Assembly: GCF_910577125.1 (NCBI RefSeq) | Contig: NZ_CAJTMN010000079.1 | Location: 1 to 9,265 of the forward strand | Length of the DNA stretch: 9,265 nt | Reading direction: 5' to 3' | From: an uncultured Rikenella sp. | Lineage (GTDB): Bacteria > Bacteroidota > Bacteroidia > Bacteroidales > Rikenellaceae | Shown: piece after piece, positions 1-5,402 of the stretch | How the letters are laid out: each line of letters begins with the position of its first letter | Position numbering within the stretch: position 1 is the stretch's first letter | Translations under genes and position numbers: made by a program | The notes under the pieces: generated by a model | What the model saw: only the letters and a program-made list of their open reading frames with translations | The model's database searches: none | What the model was told of the DNA's origin: nothing

Positions 1-23
1 TTTGTGAGTGCGACACGCACCGT

Positions 24-233
24 TTATTCCGAGAGGCAACGCAACTGAAGACCGTAGCCACGGTGGCCCGCACCGACGGGAGTGAGGTACTGCGCGTTGA
101 AGCCCAAGAACACGCTGCCAGTCCCGCTGCCAGCGAACGACCAACTGTACCCGAGGTTGCCGACGTGCATCAGATCGCCTAACCGCCCATTATCGCCAGC
201 GTCGCGGAAGCCCGGGGCGGGGCATCCTTTTTG
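24..233 (-). pseudogene. Orphan C-terminal cassette of a FISUMP/C-type-lectin-like protein (cassette 1)
   Basis: Read on the minus strand, this is an open stretch of 69 codons that begins directly after an in-frame TAG (234-236) and ends at TAA (24-26). It has no start codon near its 5' end. The peptide opens with QKGCPAPGFR, has GYSWS in the middle, and ends RGYGLQLRCLSE. These are the usual landmarks of the last third of Bacteroidetes 'Fibrobacter succinogenes major paralogous' (FISUMP) or related lectin-like surface domains, normally part of a much longer secreted protein. No signal peptide, upstream domain or promoter is visible. It shares identical end segments with a second cassette at 5136-5345 but differs between them. 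It could be a donor cassette for recombination, or simply a truncated remnant. The family call comes from motif recognition, not a search. Confidence 0.6.
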
Positions 234-313
234 CTAAGAGTTATCGTATGCTCGCCTCGGTCGGCGAAAATCCGGGACGTCCGCGGACGAACAGAATGGA
301 TAGATAGAATATT

Positions 314-1324
314 ATGCCAACAAGGATCGCATTTTACGGGGCACAGCCGTATGACCGGGAGTCGTTCGACCGTGCGAATGAAATCTATGGATTTGAAATC
401 AGCTATTATAAAGGGCATTTGACAGCCGAAAGCGCTGTGCTGGCCAAAGGGGCCGGAGCGGTATGTATTTTCGTGAACGACACCGCCGATGCCGGGACGA
501 TTCGGGCCTTGAAAGAACAGGGAGTACCGTTGATCGCCCTGCGGTGTGCCGGGTTCAATAACGTCGATCTCGAAGCCGCCCTGCGCGAAGGGATTCGGGT
601 GGTGCGGGTACCCGCCTATTCGCCGCATGCCGTGGCCGAACACGCTGTGGCGCTGATGCTTTCGCTCAATCGGAAAATCCACCGCGCCTATTGGCGGACG
701 CGGGACGGAAATTTCGCCCTCCACGGATTGATGGGATTCGACATGTACGGCAAAACCGCCGGGATTGTCGGTACGGGAAAGATCGCGCGGATATTGATCC
801 GGATTCTGCGCGGGTTCGGGATGGAGGTCGTCGGCTACGACCCCTTTCCGGACGAAACGTTTGCCGGAGAGGTGGGGATGAGGTACGTGTCGCTCGACGA
901 GCTCTACCGGCAGGCGGATGTCATTTCGTTGCACTGTCCGCTGACCGAACAGACCCGCTATCTGATCGATGACCGGGCCATCGGACGGATGAAACCGGGC
1001 GTGATGCTTATCAATACGGGCCGTGGCGGGCTGATCGATACCCAGGCGCTGATCGAGGGGCTCAAACAGAAGCGGATCGGGGCGGCAGGGCTCGATGTGT
1101 ATGAAGAGGAGGGAGATTACTTCTATGAGGACAAGTCGGACAAGATCATCGACGACGACGTGCTGGCCCGGCTGCTGTCGTTCAACAACGTGATCGTGAC
1201 CTCGCATCAGGGATTTTTTACGGAAGAGGCTCTGGCCAATATCGCGCACACGACGCTCTCCAATATCCGGGATTTCGAGACGGGGAATCGGTTGGTGAAT
1301 GAGGTGGTGATCGAAGGGCGGTAA
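314..1324 (+). CDS. ldhA: D-lactate dehydrogenase (2-hydroxyacid dehydrogenase family)
   Basis: A 336-residue cytoplasmic enzyme that would reduce pyruvate to D-lactate with NADH, regenerating NAD+ during fermentation. Its length and sequence follow Escherichia coli LdhA closely: CIFVND (51-56), ALRCAGFNNVD (75-85), VVRVPAYSPHAVAEHA (96-111), NRKIHRAYWRTRD (119-131) and MYGKTAG (144-150). The NAD-binding glycine loop is GTGKIA (153-158), with Ala where E. coli has the third Gly. By alignment from memory the catalytic residues are Arg237 (NTGRGG), a Glu in DVYEEE (261-266) and His298 (SHQGFF). The ATG at 314 is chosen because it gives the family N-terminus; no good Shine-Dalgarno precedes it, as is usual in Bacteroidales. 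No TAnnTTTG box was found in the 78 nt back to the cassette. A 12-bp perfect palindrome (CGTCCGCGGACG, 278-289) lies just upstream, with no known role. mqnD follows 43 nt later and may be co-transcribed. Confidence 0.93.
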   Translation: MPTRIAFYGAQPYDRESFDRANEIYGFEISYYKGHLTAESAVLAKGAGAVCIFVNDTADAGTIRALKEQGVPLIALRCAGFNNVDLEAALREGIRVVRVPAYSPHAVAEHAVALMLSLNRKIHRAYWRTRDGNFALHGLMGFDMYGKTAGIVGTGKIARILIRILRGFGMEVVGYDPFPDETFAGEVGMRYVSLDELYRQADVISLHCPLTEQTRYLIDDRAIGRMKPGVMLINTGRGGLIDTQALIEGLKQKRIGAAGLDVYEEEGDYFYEDKSDKIIDDDVLARLLSFNNVIVTSHQGFFTEEALANIAHTTLSNIRDFETGNRLVNEVVIEGR

Positions 1325-1367
1325 GGGGATGGGCTGGGACGGAAGTATCGGTAGATCAGATTTAACC

Positions 1368-2165
1368 ATGCGGTTGCATATTTCGCCGTGTCCGAACGAC
1401 ACGTTTATTTTTCATGCCCTGATCCACGGATTGGTGGATACCGAGGGGCTCGGTTTCGACGTACGGTTCGACGATATCGAGGCCTTGAACCGTGCGGCGA
1501 TCGAACGCGACGGCGAGGAGGATATCGTCAAAATCAGCTATGCGGCGCTGCCGGAGGCCGTGGGGGCGTTTCGGTTGCTCGACAGCGGGAGTGCGCTGGG
1601 GCATGGAAACGGGCCGCTGCTGGTGAGTCGCCGGCTGATCGGGGCGGAGGAGTGGAGCGACGTGCGGGTCGGGATTCCGGGCGAGCGGACGACGGCCAAC
1701 CGGCTCCTGTCGCTGCTTTTCCCGGAGGCGATTCATAAACGGGCCATGCTCTTTTCCGAAATCGCGCCGGCGGTGGCGGCGGGGGCACTGGAGGCCGGGG
1801 TCTTGATTCACGAAGGACGCTTTACCTATGCGGCGCAGGGGTTGCGGCTGGTGGCCGATTTGGGCGAGCTGTGGGAACGGCGCACGGGGTTGCCGATTCC
1901 GTTGGGGGGAATTGTGATTCACCGGCGCCACGGGGCTGAGGTGGCGGAGCGGGTCGGGCGGGTGATTCGGCGGAGCATCGAGTATGCGCAGGCGCATCCG
2001 GAGGCGTCGGCGGAGTTTGTCCGAACCCACGCGCAGGAGCTGGAGGCGGAGGTGAGGCAAAAGCATATCTCTTATTTCGTGAATGATTATTCGCTGTCGT
2101 TGGGTGCTGCGGGGCTGGAGGCGGTGTTGCGCTTGACGGCTCTTGATCGTTCGGTGTTGCTGTGA
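1368..2165 (+). CDS. mqnD: 1,4-dihydroxy-6-naphthoate synthase (futalosine menaquinone pathway)
   Basis: A 265-residue enzyme that converts cyclic dehypoxanthinyl futalosine to 1,4-dihydroxy-6-naphthoate, a late committed step of the futalosine route to menaquinone. The fold is a periplasmic-binding-protein-like two-lobed domain acting in the cytoplasm. Family landmarks are SPCPNDTFIFHALIHG (6-21), KISYAALPE (55-63), GSALGHGNGPLLV (74-86), GERTTANRLL (105-114), IHEGRFTYA (147-155) and GLPIPLGGI (174-182). His148 in IHE corresponds to the proposed catalytic histidine of Thermus MqnD. The ATG at 1368 is preferred because it starts MRLHISPCPND, as in relatives; an in-frame ATG at 1329 would add 13 unconserved residues. 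No other mqn gene is in the window, so the rest of the pathway must lie elsewhere. The stop is followed 36 nt later by the first hairpin of repeat A, which may serve as its 3' end. Confidence 0.93.
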   Translation: MRLHISPCPNDTFIFHALIHGLVDTEGLGFDVRFDDIEALNRAAIERDGEEDIVKISYAALPEAVGAFRLLDSGSALGHGNGPLLVSRRLIGAEEWSDVRVGIPGERTTANRLLSLLFPEAIHKRAMLFSEIAPAVAAGALEAGVLIHEGRFTYAAQGLRLVADLGELWERRTGLPIPLGGIVIHRRHGAEVAERVGRVIRRSIEYAQAHPEASAEFVRTHAQELEAEVRQKHISYFVNDYSLSLGAAGLEAVLRLTALDRSVLL

Positions 2166-2194
2166 ATTTTGGACTTATTGTTTTTGAGTAGGAC

Positions 2195-2463
2195 GGAACT
2201 GCCGCTTTCTTGTAAGAAAGCGGCGCAAAGAACTTTCATGATAGCTACGCTACTCCTTAGGCTCCGCAATCCTCAATCTTCGTGATTACTTTTGGGTCGG
2301 GGCTCTTCGGGCGCGTTAGGGTAATTCCCGCATTAGCGCGCCCGGAAGAATCCCCGGCCCAAAGAAAAGACCAAGATTTGGGTCGCCGGCAGCTTTAGGA
2401 TGCGCAAGCATCCGTCTGAAGTTTTTTTGGTTCTTTTTGTTCACAAAAAGAACAGTACCCTCC
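2195..2463 (+). repeat. Repeat A: ~270-nt structured intergenic element
   Basis: This fills the gap between mqnD and the small membrane protein gene and is present again, inverted, at 7195-7456. Read on the plus strand it holds, in order: an 11-bp perfect hairpin (2201-2211/2214-2224); a short AATC/GATT hairpin (2275-2278/2284-2287); a large hairpin with a 12-bp outer stem (2291-2302/2352-2363) and inner stem (2309-2315/2337-2343); a stem CTTTA/TGAAG plus GGATGC/GCATCC capped by a GCAA tetraloop (2393-2421); and an 11-bp hairpin (2430-2440/2443-2453). The first 42 nt (2195-2236) are identical to 7415-7456 on the other strand. No protein is credible here. The stems tolerate sequence change between copies while keeping pairing, which suggests RNA function. 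No U-tract follows the first hairpin, so it is not a classic intrinsic terminator. Confidence 0.88.
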
Positions 2464-2490
2464 AGCACAAAGCAAAGTGTACAAAAAAAC

Positions 2491-2925
2491 ATGAATCAGA
2501 CAGAAGAGAATCCGTTCGGGAGTTATCGGCAAACCGTAGGCGTAGTCGGCGTGCCCTTGTTTTGTGCCCTTTTGGCTATTTTGCTCGCCAGCGTACAGCC
2601 CGAGGAGGGCGGATTCCCGTTGTGGGCGTGGTATCTGCTCGGGACAGCCGTTGTGACAGGCGCGGCTTGGGGAGTAGGGCGACTCGCTTTGAAACGCCAG
2701 GTGGCGCGCGGAAACCCGCATTGCACGACCCGACGGAAACGGAGACACCTGCTTCTGGTGTTTGTCAGTTCCGTGATCGGCGTAATCGGCGTTTTCGGAT
2801 TGGGGATTAGCGTGTTGGGCGGTTGGATTCGCATCACGTTCGCGATTTTGGTACCGGCGATGGCCGCCTCCGTCGTGCTGACGCTCGCCGGAGCCGCACT
2901 GCTTTGGCACCTGCTGAGACGGTAG
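2491..2925 (+). CDS. Small four-helix inner-membrane protein, unknown function
   Basis: The predicted product is 144 residues. The start is placed at the ATG at 2491 (MNQTEENPFG), which directly follows an A-rich stretch; the frame stays open further upstream only through a TTG inside repeat A. Four hydrophobic segments are visible, roughly residues 16-35 (VGVVGVPLFCALLAILLASV), 42-65 (LWAWYLLGTAVVTGAAW onward), 86-108 (LLLVFVSSVIGVIGVFGLGI onward) and 113-142 (ITFAILVPAMAASVVLTLAG onward). A basic loop (TTRRKRRH) between helices 2 and 3 suggests that loop is cytoplasmic. No catalytic or family motif was recognised. It ends four nucleotides from the convergent minus-strand lipoprotein gene, and the two stop codons sit in opposite arms of one hairpin. 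With two phage-lysis-like neighbours a membrane role in the same module is possible, but nothing in the sequence shows it. Confidence 0.62.
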   Translation: MNQTEENPFGSYRQTVGVVGVPLFCALLAILLASVQPEEGGFPLWAWYLLGTAVVTGAAWGVGRLALKRQVARGNPHCTTRRKRRHLLLVFVSSVIGVIGVFGLGISVLGGWIRITFAILVPAMAASVVLTLAGAALLWHLLRR

Positions 2926-2937
2926 GAAACTACCGTC
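2918..2937. terminator. Hairpin shared by two convergent genes
   Basis: An 8-bp stem (2918-2925/2930-2937) closes a GAAA loop exactly between the plus-strand membrane protein gene and the minus-strand lipoprotein gene. The TAG of the plus gene (2923-2925) lies in one arm and the TAG of the minus gene (complement of 2930-2932) in the other. There is no strong U-tract on either side, so intrinsic termination is plausible but weakly supported. Confidence 0.45.
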
Positions 2938-3463
2938 GTTTCAGTCGGCGGAACAGCAGGCCGATGCCCCATGCCGCGACTGCCGACAGCGCCAGACCGA
3001 TGCCGAATTTCAGCGTTCCCGTGCCCGCCGTCGGTTTGCGTTCCTCTTTGTGAACCGATTCCGCTTGTTCGGCGAGCGTCTCCGTTTCCGCGACCGATAC
3101 CCGGAGGTCGGTTCGGTCGCTCGATTCCGTGTTTTGCCGCTCCTGTCGAGCCTCCTTGCGCGACTGGCGCCATACGGCCCGCACCGGCGGAAGCCCCGTC
3201 GAGTCGTTCGGCGGTTGTTGGGTGTCGTAGACGATCAGTTCCGTCTCCGTCTCGCTGTCGATCGTCGTCCGAAGTTCCAGCCGGGCCGCCGATTCATTCA
3301 GCAGGAGGCTGTCCAGAACCGTGTGGGCGACTTTACTGTTCTCGATTCGAACCGTGCTGCCAGTCGACCGTTTCGGCAACGAGCAGCTCCCGAGAGACAG
3401 GGCAGCTGTCAGCCATAGCACAAGAAGGTATCTTCTCGATCGCTTTTCGGAATTTATCCACAT
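2930..3463 (-). CDS. Spanin-like lipoprotein with C-terminal membrane anchor
   Basis: The start is placed at the ATG at 3463, giving 177 residues: MWINSEKRSRRYLL, then a hydrophobic core, then the lipobox LGSC with the lipidated Cys at residue 27. The frame is open to a TTG at 3505, which would add 14 residues and spoil the signal peptide. The mature chain is polar, rich in Glu/Arg/Thr and probably helical, with the segment IVYDTQQPPNDSTGLPPV, and ends in one transmembrane helix (LKFGIGLALSAVAAWGIGLL) followed by RRLKRR. A lipid anchor at one end and a membrane helix at the other is the layout of phage T1-type unimolecular spanins, which bridge outer and inner membranes at lysis. Similar lipoproteins occur in Bacteroides prophages (recollection, not searched). 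Its 5' end overlaps the upstream gene by 131 nt in another frame, as in Rz/Rz1 pairs. A non-phage envelope lipoprotein is the alternative. Confidence 0.6.
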   Translation of the reverse strand: MWINSEKRSRRYLLVLWLTAALSLGSCSLPKRSTGSTVRIENSKVAHTVLDSLLLNESAARLELRTTIDSETETELIVYDTQQPPNDSTGLPPVRAVWRQSRKEARQERQNTESSDRTDLRVSVAETETLAEQAESVHKEERKPTAGTGTLKFGIGLALSAVAAWGIGLLFRRLKRR

Positions 3464-3716
3464 CTTTACGCAGTGATTTAAGCTCTTTTTCAAGCGGTTT
3501 AACAATATTTTCCATCAGGATGTCGCTCGCTTTGCGAACGTTGTCCAGTTCGTGGCTTTTGACGGCCGCCAGTTTGTCCTGCATCTCGGCACGCAGTTGT
3601 CCGATCTCGATCCGGTACTTTTGGCGGAGTATCCGGCTGTTTATCCAGGCGCTCAGCGGCCCCGAAACGGCCGCCACGAGTGTCGATACGATCAGGGTGG
3701 TTATCTCTTCGCTCAT
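3333..3716 (-). CDS. Membrane-anchored coiled-coil protein, holin/i-spanin-like
   Basis: The product is 127 residues, starting at a clear ATG (3716). Residues about 5-24 (ITTLIVSTLVAAVSGPLSAW) form one N-terminal membrane helix. Residues about 32-95 are charged and heptad-like (KYRIEIGQLRAEMQDKLAAV and KPLEKELKSLRKDVDKFRKA), a likely coiled coil. Two cysteines follow (99 and 105, in PSCAMADSCPV). A short protein with an N-terminal anchor and a long helical ectodomain fits an i-spanin or an accessory holin of a Bacteroidales prophage; no enzyme motif is present. It overlaps the lipoprotein gene by 131 nt out of frame, so the two are surely co-transcribed, and a candidate promoter lies about 55 nt upstream. 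No endolysin, portal, tail or integrase gene is nearby, so this would be an isolated lysis-type module or a domesticated piece. Confidence 0.58.
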   Translation of the reverse strand: MSEEITTLIVSTLVAAVSGPLSAWINSRILRQKYRIEIGQLRAEMQDKLAAVKSHELDNVRKASDILMENIVKPLEKELKSLRKDVDKFRKAIEKIPSCAMADSCPVSRELLVAETVDWQHGSNREQ

Positions 3717-3776
3717 TTTTGTTCGTTTTTGTCATACGGGTTTTTGTCGACTGGGGAGGGGAGCGGTTCGACGGGA

Positions 3777-3808
3777 CAAATGTGCGGCATTTCGTTTCGG
3801 TGGACAAA
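3777..3808 (-). promoter_or_regulatory. Bacteroidetes-type promoter for the lysis-like pair
   Basis: Read on the minus strand, TTTG (complement of 3805-3808) is followed after exactly 20 nt by CACATTTG (complement of 3777-3784), one mismatch from the TAnnTTTG -7 box. The 19-21 nt spacing is the family rule. It would start transcription near 3770, about 55 nt before the ATG at 3716. Confidence 0.5.
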
Positions 3809-3845
3809 CGGCGGGTAATCCCTTCTCTCGTTTTTCGGGGGGCAT

Positions 3846-3886
3846 AAAAAATCGGCGCGGATTCCTAAGTGTGGAATCCGCGCCGA
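3846..3886 (-). terminator. Intrinsic terminator of the minus-strand glycosyltransferase
   Basis: A perfect 14-bp GC-rich stem (3852-3865/3873-3886) with a 7-nt loop is followed, on the minus strand, by six Us (complement of 3846-3851). It lies 28 nt beyond the glycosyltransferase stop and separates that gene from the promoter of the lysis-like pair. Confidence 0.9.
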
Positions 3887-3914
3887 AGCTCTCCGGGAAG
3901 AGGATATGTCGCCA

Positions 3915-5093
3915 TTACGGCCGTTCGAGCTGTTCGATCTGTTCGAGCAAAAGCTGTGCATAAACGGCCGAGTGGTAGTGCTCCGTCACCCGTTCCCGAC
4001 CCGCTCGGCCCAATTCGTCGACCCGTTCCGGATCGCTGAGCAACTCCTTTAACCGTTTCGTCAGCTCGTCCGCCGCCCCCGGCGTATAGACCGCTCCGCA
4101 GGAGCCGTGTCCGACGATCTCCGGCAGTCCCGCCAAATTCGGCACCACGACCGGCGCCCCGTAGTACATTGCTTCGATGACCGACAGCGGGAAACCTTCG
4201 TACCACCGACTGGTCACCGCTACGGCTGCCGCTCCGGTGTAGAGGTCGGCCAGTGCTTCGCGTCCCAGGCGGCCCAACAGCTGCATATTGTCGGGTATCG
4301 GCGGCAGCTCGTATCCTTCGGCAGTTTCGCCCGCTACCAGAAACGATACGTCGGGCAGCCGTCGCGCCGCTTCGATCAGGAGGTCGATCCCCTTTTCCCG
4401 GCTGAGCCGTCCGGCGTAGGCGACATAGTGCCTGCCTGCCTTTCTGGCCTCGGCCGACGGCTCGGGCATCAGGGCCGGGTCGATGCAATTCGGCACCACG
4501 GCGAACCGCTCCGCCGGAATGCCGGTATAACGGCTCAATAAGGTGCGTTGGAATTCCGATAGGGCCAGAAAACGGTCGACATTCTCGGCGAAGTAGCCTC
4601 GCGTGCGGCTCCACCACCCGCGCAGGGCGTAACCGAAACTCCCGCTCCACGACCCTTCGCATCGGTGCGAGAGACAGTTCCATTCTCGCCCCCGGTTCGT
4701 GCCGCACCGTTCGCAAATCTCGCCGCCGGTATAGAAAAGTCCGGTGGGACAGACCAGCCGGTAGTTGTGCAGGGTCATCAGCACCCGGACGCCTCCTCGT
4801 CTCAGAACCGGCAATACGGCGGCCGAAATCACCGGAAAAAGATTGTGCACGATGGCCGCATCGGGCCTTTCGCGTTCGACGATCCGCCGCACGTCGCGCA
4901 CCGCGCGCCGGTTATAGAGCGCTGAAAAGAGCGATGCGAAGCGCCCGAACCGCCACCGTCGGATCTCGTCGTACGACCGCTCGTACATCACTACGGTATG
5001 GCCGTTGCGTTCCAGCAGTTGCCGCTGGAGCTGCACGACGGTCTCTTCGCCGCCCGCCCGGCTGTACCGGTTATGGATCAATAAAATTTTCAT
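3915..5093 (-). CDS. GT4-family glycosyltransferase with cysteine-rich insert
   Basis: A 392-residue retaining glycosyltransferase of the GT-B fold, family 4, probably adding a sugar to a lipid-linked surface glycan on the cytoplasmic face of the membrane. The N-terminal acceptor domain starts MKILLIHNRYSRAGGEE with the glycine-rich loop GGEE (14-17). The C-terminal nucleotide-sugar domain has YAGRLSREKGIDLLIEA (226-242) and the E-x7-E motif EGFPLSVIE (299-307), followed by AMYYGAPVVVPN. An insert with five cysteines (115, 127, 130, 140 and 145; ICERC, NC, HRC) may form a metal-binding or disulfide knuckle, known from a subset of GT4 enzymes. The start is ATG at 5093. The gene lies alone on the minus strand, with a strong terminator behind it. 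Cassette 2 lies on the same strand 42 nt upstream, so its transcript probably begins beyond the cassette. Donor and acceptor cannot be told from sequence. Confidence 0.9.
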   Translation of the reverse strand: MKILLIHNRYSRAGGEETVVQLQRQLLERNGHTVVMYERSYDEIRRWRFGRFASLFSALYNRRAVRDVRRIVERERPDAAIVHNLFPVISAAVLPVLRRGGVRVLMTLHNYRLVCPTGLFYTGGEICERCGTNRGREWNCLSHRCEGSWSGSFGYALRGWWSRTRGYFAENVDRFLALSEFQRTLLSRYTGIPAERFAVVPNCIDPALMPEPSAEARKAGRHYVAYAGRLSREKGIDLLIEAARRLPDVSFLVAGETAEGYELPPIPDNMQLLGRLGREALADLYTGAAAVAVTSRWYEGFPLSVIEAMYYGAPVVVPNLAGLPEIVGHGSCGAVYTPGAADELTKRLKELLSDPERVDELGRAGRERVTEHYHSAVYAQLLLEQIEQLERP

Positions 5094-5135
5094 CTCATTT
5101 ACGTCGTGTGGCGCCTGTTCGTGCGCGTCTTCCGT

Positions 5136-5345
5136 TTATTCCGAGAGGCAACGCAACTGAATACCGAGGCCGCAGGTCTCCTGGCTGTTCGGAGCAAACC
5201 CCGTCGACCCCGCACTCAAACCGAACCCTCTGAGGTAGTTCGTGGCGACAGTCACGGAAGAGGACCAGCTGAATCCGTAGTTACCGGCATGGTTCACCGC
5301 GCCATCGTTGCCGCGGAAGCCCGGGGCGGGGATTTCCGGCCGTTT
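5136..5345 (-). pseudogene. Orphan C-terminal cassette of a FISUMP/C-type-lectin-like protein (cassette 2)
   Basis: This is a second startless open segment of 69 codons on the minus strand, bounded by an in-frame TAG (5346-5348) and TAA (5136-5138). The peptide runs from KRPEIPAPGFR through GFSWSSSV to GLGIQLRCLSE, the same landmarks as cassette 1, with a quite different middle. The DNA at 5132-5161 is identical to 20-49 over 30 bp and includes the stop codon plus four bases beyond it. The DNA at 5312-5331 is identical to 203-222 over 20 bp and encodes PAPGFR. Both cassettes have the same reading orientation and both lie just upstream of a plus-strand gene. Here the cassette also sits directly in front of the minus-strand glycosyltransferase and could form its 5' leader. 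A silent donor, a decayed gene end and a leader-encoded peptide remain possible. Confidence 0.62.
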
Positions 5346-5381
5346 CTACGAAAAAGTGGCCCTCCGACCGAAAAAGCGGCG

Positions 5382-5400
5382 TATCTTTGTAGCAAAGATA
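5382..5400. promoter_or_regulatory. Palindromic, possibly bidirectional promoter core
   Basis: TATCTTTGTAGCAAAGATA is a perfect inverted repeat with 8-bp arms and a TAG centre. Each strand reads TATCTTTG, an exact match to the Bacteroidetes -7 box TAnnTTTG. On the plus strand it sits 13 nt before the glycosyltransferase ATG (5403), implying a very short leader. On the minus strand it would drive cassette 2 and the glycosyltransferase starting at 5093. No TTTG -33 element at the right spacing was found on either side. Confidence 0.55.
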
Positions 5401-5402
5401 GA

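Noticed and set aside
179..1402. Long open frame antisense to ldhA (407 codons)
   Set aside because: It lies opposite a clear ldhA, its composition is Pro/His/Arg-rich, and it has no recognisable domain. High GC produces such mirror frames.
2201..2224. First hairpin of repeat A as the intrinsic terminator of mqnD
   Set aside because: The stem is strong but is followed by GCAAAG, not a U-tract. A role in RNA 3' stability remains possible.
2437..2490. TTG-initiated extension of the small membrane protein
   Set aside because: The added residues come from the hairpin of repeat A and look unlike coding sequence. The ATG at 2491 is better placed.
24..5345. Diversity-generating retroelement variable/template pair as the explanation for the two cassettes
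   Set aside because: The cassettes differ at all base types and in length, not just at template adenines, and no reverse transcriptase is in the window. A remote system cannot be excluded.
5106..5402. Upstream extension of the plus-strand glycosyltransferase to a GTG
   Set aside because: It would translate the antisense of cassette 2 and cross the TATCTTTG promoter box. The family N-terminus begins at the ATG at 5403.
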